From Rhizobium sp. BK196 (GTDB taxonomy: Bacteria > Pseudomonadota > Alphaproteobacteria > Rhizobiales > Rhizobiaceae), in assembly GCF_014193255.1 (NCBI RefSeq), contig NZ_JACHZB010000004.1, positions 372,001-436,000 of the forward strand: DNA of 64,000 nucleotides, read 5' to 3'. The translations under genes and the position numbers were made by a program. The notes under the pieces were generated by a model. The model ran no database searches, was not told the origin of the DNA, and was given only the letters and a program-made list of their open reading frames with translations. Below are positions 60,479-64,000 of the stretch, one piece after another (the first letter of the stretch is position 1; the number at the start of each line of letters is the position of its first letter).

Positions 60479-61438
60479 TCAGAGGGAGAGCTGGGTGCGG
60501 GCGGCCTGATATTCCGCTTCCAGCCGGTCGACCAGCTTTGCGACCGGTTCCACGGCCTTGATCGCGCCGATGCCCTGGCCGCTGCCCCAGATGTCCTTCC
60601 AGGCCTTTGCGCCGCCGGTTGCCTGTTCGAAATCCATCTTCGAAGGGTCGGCATCAGGCAGGTTATCAGGGTCGAGGCCGGCGGCGCGGATGGAGGGTTT
60701 CAGGTAGTTGCCGTGCACGCCGGTGAAATAGTTGGAGTAGACGATATCGGCCGCCGCTCCCTCGACGATCGCCTGCTTGTAGGCATCGGCGGCGCGAGCT
60801 TCCTCCGTCGCGATGAAGGGGGTGCCGATATAGGCCATGTCGGCGCCCATCGCCTGTGCGGCGAGGATAGCGCCGCCGGTCGCAATCGAGCCGGCGAGCA
60901 GAAGCGGGCCGTCGAACCAGGAGCGGATCTCCTGCACCAGTGCGAAGGGAGAAAGCGTGCCCGCATGGCCGCCCGCACCCGCCGCAACCGCAATCAGCCC
61001 GTCCGCCCCCTTGCGGATCGCCGAATTGGCGTGGCGGTTGTTGATGATGTCGTGCAGCACGATGCCGCCATAGGAATGCACGGCCGCATTCACCTCCGGC
61101 ACGGCGCCGAGCGAGGAAATGACAACAGGCACCTTGTATTTCACGCAGAGCATCAGATCATGCTCCAGCCGCTTGTTCGACATATGGACGATCTGGTTGA
61201 CGGCGAAGGGGGCGGCCGGCCGTTCCGGATGCCTGGCATTGTAGTTGGCCAGATCTTCGGTGATCATCGCCAGCCACTCGTCGAGCTGGCTTTCCGGCCG
61301 CGCGTTGAGCGCCGGAAAGGCGCCGATCACGCCGGCCTTGCATTGCGCCAGCGTCAGCGCCGGATGGGAGATGATGAAGAGCGGCGAGCCGATGACCGGC
61401 AGTCTCAGATTATCCCTAAGTATCGCGGGCAGGGCCAT
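60479..61438 (-). CDS. Nitronate monooxygenase
   Basis: This is a 319-residue FMN-dependent TIM-barrel enzyme of the nitronate monooxygenase (2-nitropropane dioxygenase) family, which oxidises alkyl nitronates. The N-terminus has LPVIGSPLFIISHPALTLAQ, and the family motifs AGGHAGTLSPFALVQEIR and GGAILAAQAMGADMAYIGTPF are conserved. The promoter holds a symmetric operator-like site 13-34 bases before the start codon. Relatives in lipid-degrading clusters suggest other substrates are possible. Confidence 0.88.
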   Translation of the reverse strand: MALPAILRDNLRLPVIGSPLFIISHPALTLAQCKAGVIGAFPALNARPESQLDEWLAMITEDLANYNARHPERPAAPFAVNQIVHMSNKRLEHDLMLCVKYKVPVVISSLGAVPEVNAAVHSYGGIVLHDIINNRHANSAIRKGADGLIAVAAGAGGHAGTLSPFALVQEIRSWFDGPLLLAGSIATGGAILAAQAMGADMAYIGTPFIATEEARAADAYKQAIVEGAAADIVYSNYFTGVHGNYLKPSIRAAGLDPDNLPDADPSKMDFEQATGGAKAWKDIWGSGQGIGAIKAVEPVAKLVDRLEAEYQAARTQLSL

Positions 61439-61450
61439 GTTTCACCAGTT

Positions 61451-61472
61451 TTGACGTTTACGAAAACGTCAA
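61451..61472 (-). promoter_or_regulatory. Palindromic operator upstream of nitronate monooxygenase
   Basis: TTGACGTTT (61451-61459) and AAACGTCAA (61464-61472) are perfect 9-bp arms around ACGA. The site shares the TAAACGTCAA-type half with the motif upstream of the acyl-CoA synthetase gene (29483-29498). Confidence 0.65.
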
Positions 61473-61693
61473 TTGATTAGCAGAGCCGTCGCCTGAGGAA
61501 AAGAGTGAGCTTGAGGAAAACAGCGAGAAGGAGAGCCGCGCTCTTTCCATGATCCTGCCCATTTCCGGATTATCTAATGAAGCTTGACGGCGCCGCGCGG
61601 CATCGCTTATCCCCCGCCGATCCGCTCCCGAAAGGCCGCAAGGCTTGCGGTTTGCCGCGCTTGCCGTTACCGAATCTTGACAGGCGTTCAATC

Positions 61694-61800
61694 TCTAAAG
61701 CATGTCGCGCAAAAGTGTGCAGCGGTTTTGCGGTAACGACATGCGAAAAGAAGAGCCTGAAGCGTGGCACGCGATCTGAAAGATCGCGACGCGCTTTAGG
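61694..61800. repeat. Rhizobial intergenic repeat (REP/RIME-like mosaic)
   Basis: The stretch starting CTAAAGCATGTCGCGCAAAA matches, from memory, a repeat scattered through Rhizobium, Agrobacterium and Sinorhizobium genomes. It holds two hairpin units: GCATGTCG ... CGACATGC (about 61700-61744) and a long imperfect stem CCTGAAGCG ... CACGCGATC / GATCGCG ... CGCTTTAGG (61756-61800). Confidence 0.7.
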
Positions 61801-61834
61801 GGTCGATGCCGGCACGAAACGCGAAGGACCTGAC

Positions 61835-63079
61835 GTGAGCGGACTAGAAACGGCCATCAGAACTGCGCTCGATAATTCCGACCGCGACAATCCGGAAGTT
61901 CGCGCCCGCATCTATCAGTCCGCGCGCCAGGCGCTGGAAGCCGGCCTGCGCAAGCAGGATATCACCGATGCTGACGTGGTGGCCCATCACCGCCATCGTC
62001 TCGAAACCACGATCCACACCATCGAGAGCGAAGAGCGCGCCCGCCTCCACCCGCGCCAGGGGCCTCCGGAAGTTCCGGTCCCGCCCGTTGTGGAGATGCC
62101 CGAGCCCGCGCATCACGTGGTAGAGCCTACCTATCCTGAGCAAGAGCCCATTCATCGCGAGGGCATTCATCGCGAGGGCGGGGATGACCACCTGTCTGTT
62201 ACGGGCGAAACGCGCGGCTATGAGCCCACCTCCCGGCGCACGGACGATGCGGGCCTGGATGATATCAGGGCCAGCAGCGCCGATCAGCTGGGGGCTGCGT
62301 CAGATGGAGAGATGCGTGGCGAAGTGCGCGGGGCGCCGGAAAAGCGCGGCGGCATGGATTTTCGCCCGGAGCGGGCCGCTGTGCGCCGCAAGCCGCGCAA
62401 GTTCTTCTCGCGCCTGCTCGTCTGGTGCGTGGTTCTCGCCTTCATCGGCACGGGTGCCTGGTGGGTCTATAGTTCCGGCCTGCTGATGACGGCGGCCGAG
62501 CGCGACACCAGCGTCGCCAATCCGCCCGCGAGCACCCAGCCGGAAGATTTCAACGGCGAGGATAGCGCCGGGAACGGCACGCCCGCCAATGGCGACCAGC
62601 CGGTGACGATCGACCCGCAAAACAGCTTCTCTTCAGACTGGATCGAGATCTTCAAGCCTTCCGATGCCGACAAGATCCAGGCCGGCCCACGTGCCCGCAC
62701 AGAAAATGTCACGGAAACCGAAGGCCCGGCCGTCCGCCTGACGTCGCAGAGCGGCAATACGGATGGCAATGTCTCCGTCAGCATTCCGGCCAACGTCCTG
62801 CAGCAGCTCGCCGGCAAGTCCTCCACCATCGCGCTGACCCTGCAGTCCACCACGGACGAACCCACGCAGATCACCGTCGAGTGCGATTTCCAGTCGCTCG
62901 GCAATTGCGCCCGCCATCGTTTCAGCGTCACGCGTGAAAAATCGGACGCGCTGCTGCAGGTTCGCTTCGATCGCTCGCTCGCGCCGAATTCTCCCGGCAA
63001 GCTGATGATCAACAGCGATGTCGACGGCAAGGCCCGCGGCATCAATCTCTTCGCGGTACGCATCCTGCCGGGCCAGTAA
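61835..63079 (+). CDS. Membrane-anchored protein, unknown function
   Basis: This protein of about 414 residues has a cytoplasmic N-terminal part (residues 1-190: helical first 60, then Pro/Glu/His-rich and disordered-looking). One transmembrane helix follows (LLVWCVVLAFIGTGAWWVYS, about 200-219), then a periplasmic domain with low-complexity Asn/Gly/Thr and a C-terminal beta-rich domain (from about 280). The GTG at 61835 is favoured by AAGGA six bases upstream and a clean N-terminus (SGLETAIRTALDNSD). Similar proteins occur in Rhizobiales without known function. Confidence 0.78.
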   Translation: MSGLETAIRTALDNSDRDNPEVRARIYQSARQALEAGLRKQDITDADVVAHHRHRLETTIHTIESEERARLHPRQGPPEVPVPPVVEMPEPAHHVVEPTYPEQEPIHREGIHREGGDDHLSVTGETRGYEPTSRRTDDAGLDDIRASSADQLGAASDGEMRGEVRGAPEKRGGMDFRPERAAVRRKPRKFFSRLLVWCVVLAFIGTGAWWVYSSGLLMTAAERDTSVANPPASTQPEDFNGEDSAGNGTPANGDQPVTIDPQNSFSSDWIEIFKPSDADKIQAGPRARTENVTETEGPAVRLTSQSGNTDGNVSVSIPANVLQQLAGKSSTIALTLQSTTDEPTQITVECDFQSLGNCARHRFSVTREKSDALLQVRFDRSLAPNSPGKLMINSDVDGKARGINLFAVRILPGQ

Positions 63080-63101
63080 GCGCCCGGCTATCCCAACACG
63101 G

Positions 63102-63983
63102 TTATTTCAGGAAGCCGGGTCCCGAGCCGATGATCTTGTCGTCGAGCGCGCCGATCGCACCCTTGTCCTTGCCGTCATAGTCGATGGTGTCAAGCATGTG
63201 GCGGATGAGGTTGAGCCGCGCCCGGCGTTTGTCGTTGGCGCGGATCACCGTCCAGGGCGCAAATTCCGTGTGGGTTTCCTTCAGCATGCGGTCGCGCTTC
63301 TCGCTGTAATCGTCCCATTTGGTCAAGGCGGCGATGTCCATGGAGGAGAGTTTCCAGACGGCGAGCGGATCGTGCCGCCGGTCGTGGAACCGCTTGATCT
63401 GCATTTCCCGGCCGATATCGAGATAGAACTTGAAGAAGAAAATGCCTTCGTGGGCGATGATCTTTTCGAGCTGCGGCGCCTGGTGCAGGAAATCCTCATA
63501 TTGCTTCGGCGTGCAGAAGCCCATGACCGGCTCGACCCCGGCGCGGTTGTACCAGGAGCGGTCGAACAGCACGAATTCGCCCGATGTCGGAAACTGCGCG
63601 ATATAACGCTGGAAATACCATTGGCCCTGTTCCCGCTCGGTCGGCTTGGCGAGCGCCACCACGCGGGCAAGGCGCGGGTTCATATGGGCTGAAGACGCCT
63701 GGATCGCGCCGCCCTTGCCGGCCGCATCGCGCCCTTCGAAGAGCGCCATCACCCGTTTGCCCGTCGCCTGCAGCCAGAACTGCACTTTTACGAGCTCGCC
63801 CTGCAGCTTTGTAAGCTCTTCGGCGTATTCGTCTTCCTTGAGTTTCTTCTTGTAGGGGTAGTCGCCGGATTCCAGCGCATGGTCGTCCACCCAGTCGGGC
63901 AGCACGGGATCGTCGATGTCGAAGACGCGCCTCTTGCCCCTGATCTCCAGCTCCACGGCTCTGCTTTCGACGTCCTCGGCCAT
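63102..63983 (-). CDS. ppk2: Polyphosphate kinase 2
   Basis: This is a 293-residue PPK2-family enzyme that transfers phosphate between polyphosphate and nucleoside di- or monophosphates. Walker A is [13 protein letters not shown], and Walker B lies in the [20 protein letters not shown] segment. The lid region contains [15 protein letters not shown]. The length fits single-domain PPK2 of rhizobia (class I, polyP to GDP/ADP). The start at 63983 has a GGGAGACG site. It is convergent with the membrane protein gene, with 22 bases between. Confidence 0.93.
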   Translation of the reverse strand: MAEDVESRAVELEIRGKRRVFDIDDPVLPDWVDDHALESGDYPYKKKLKEDEYAEELTKLQGELVKVQFWLQATGKRVMALFEGRDAAGKGGAIQASSAHMNPRLARVVALAKPTEREQGQWYFQRYIAQFPTSGEFVLFDRSWYNRAGVEPVMGFCTPKQYEDFLHQAPQLEKIIAHEGIFFFKFYLDIGREMQIKRFHDRRHDPLAVWKLSSMDIAALTKWDDYSEKRDRMLKETHTEFAPWTVIRANDKRRARLNLIRHMLDTIDYDGKDKGAIGALDDKIIGSGPGFLK

Positions 63984-64000
63984 CGTCTCCCCCTGCGCTT

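Overview
The window looks like chromosomal DNA of a Rhizobium-type alphaproteobacterium. The sequence is GC-rich, and it carries an frcRBCAK fructose-uptake cluster next to pyrC, a pyrE-fructokinase pair, a PmtA-like phospholipid methyltransferase, several sugar and osmolyte ABC transporters, a three-hairpin small RNA with CCTCCTCCC loops (the alphaproteobacterial ar14/cuckoo type), and an intergenic repeat typical of Rhizobiales. No plasmid replication or symbiosis genes are visible.

Layout. 1-9 kb: the 3' part of a sensor kinase, tRNA-Arg(ACG), a flavin monooxygenase divergent from a MarR regulator, three small exported proteins, a PmtA-like methyltransferase with a TetR regulator, a broken SDR gene, an aldo/keto reductase, and the sRNA. 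8.7-12.5 kb: a lipoprotein hydrolase and a hydroxyproline-type pair (FAD oxidase plus proline-racemase-family enzyme). 12.5-19.1 kb: an RbsD-family mutarotase with frcR, facing frcBCAK and pyrC. 19.3-29.5 kb: a diguanylate cyclase, a glyoxalase-like protein, GST/DUF1772 divergent from TetR, pyrE, a PfkB sugar kinase, a hydrolase, pgi and an acyl-CoA synthetase. 29.6-37 kb: a PRC-barrel protein, a GH2 beta-mannosidase with a glyoxalase, and a four-gene YehZYXW-type osmolyte transporter. 37-48.3 kb: a LysR-like regulator with two HTH modules, cutC, and a seven-gene catabolic and transport locus (dehydratase, aldo/keto reductase, FucU, ABC importer, Zn-dehydrogenase) with a divergent GntR regulator. 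This locus fits oxidative, non-phosphorylating use of L-fucose or a related sugar. 48.3-55 kb: an MFS exporter, a glycosyltransferase, a secreted protein, a methyltransferase and a GGDEF-EAL protein. 55.1-60.3 kb: a small integrated element beside tRNA-Thr(CGT). 60.4-64 kb: nitronate monooxygenase, a membrane-anchored protein and PPK2.

The most unusual part is the tRNA-Thr-proximal element. It has an AlpA-like regulator, a CHC2-Toprim-VapE primase/helicase, then a strong terminator and about 270 bp packed with AACCTCC(T/G)CC motifs in both orientations, which resembles an iteron origin. A HipA-like kinase and a DUF3037 protein follow, overlapping by one base. No integrase or structural phage gene is seen, so this looks like a degenerate satellite carrying a two-gene cargo. 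Other points worth following are a shared operator-like motif in front of both transcripts of the putative fucose locus, hairpins placed just after the binding-protein gene in all three ABC operons, and clear palindromic operators at the MarR, TetR and nitronate monooxygenase promoters.
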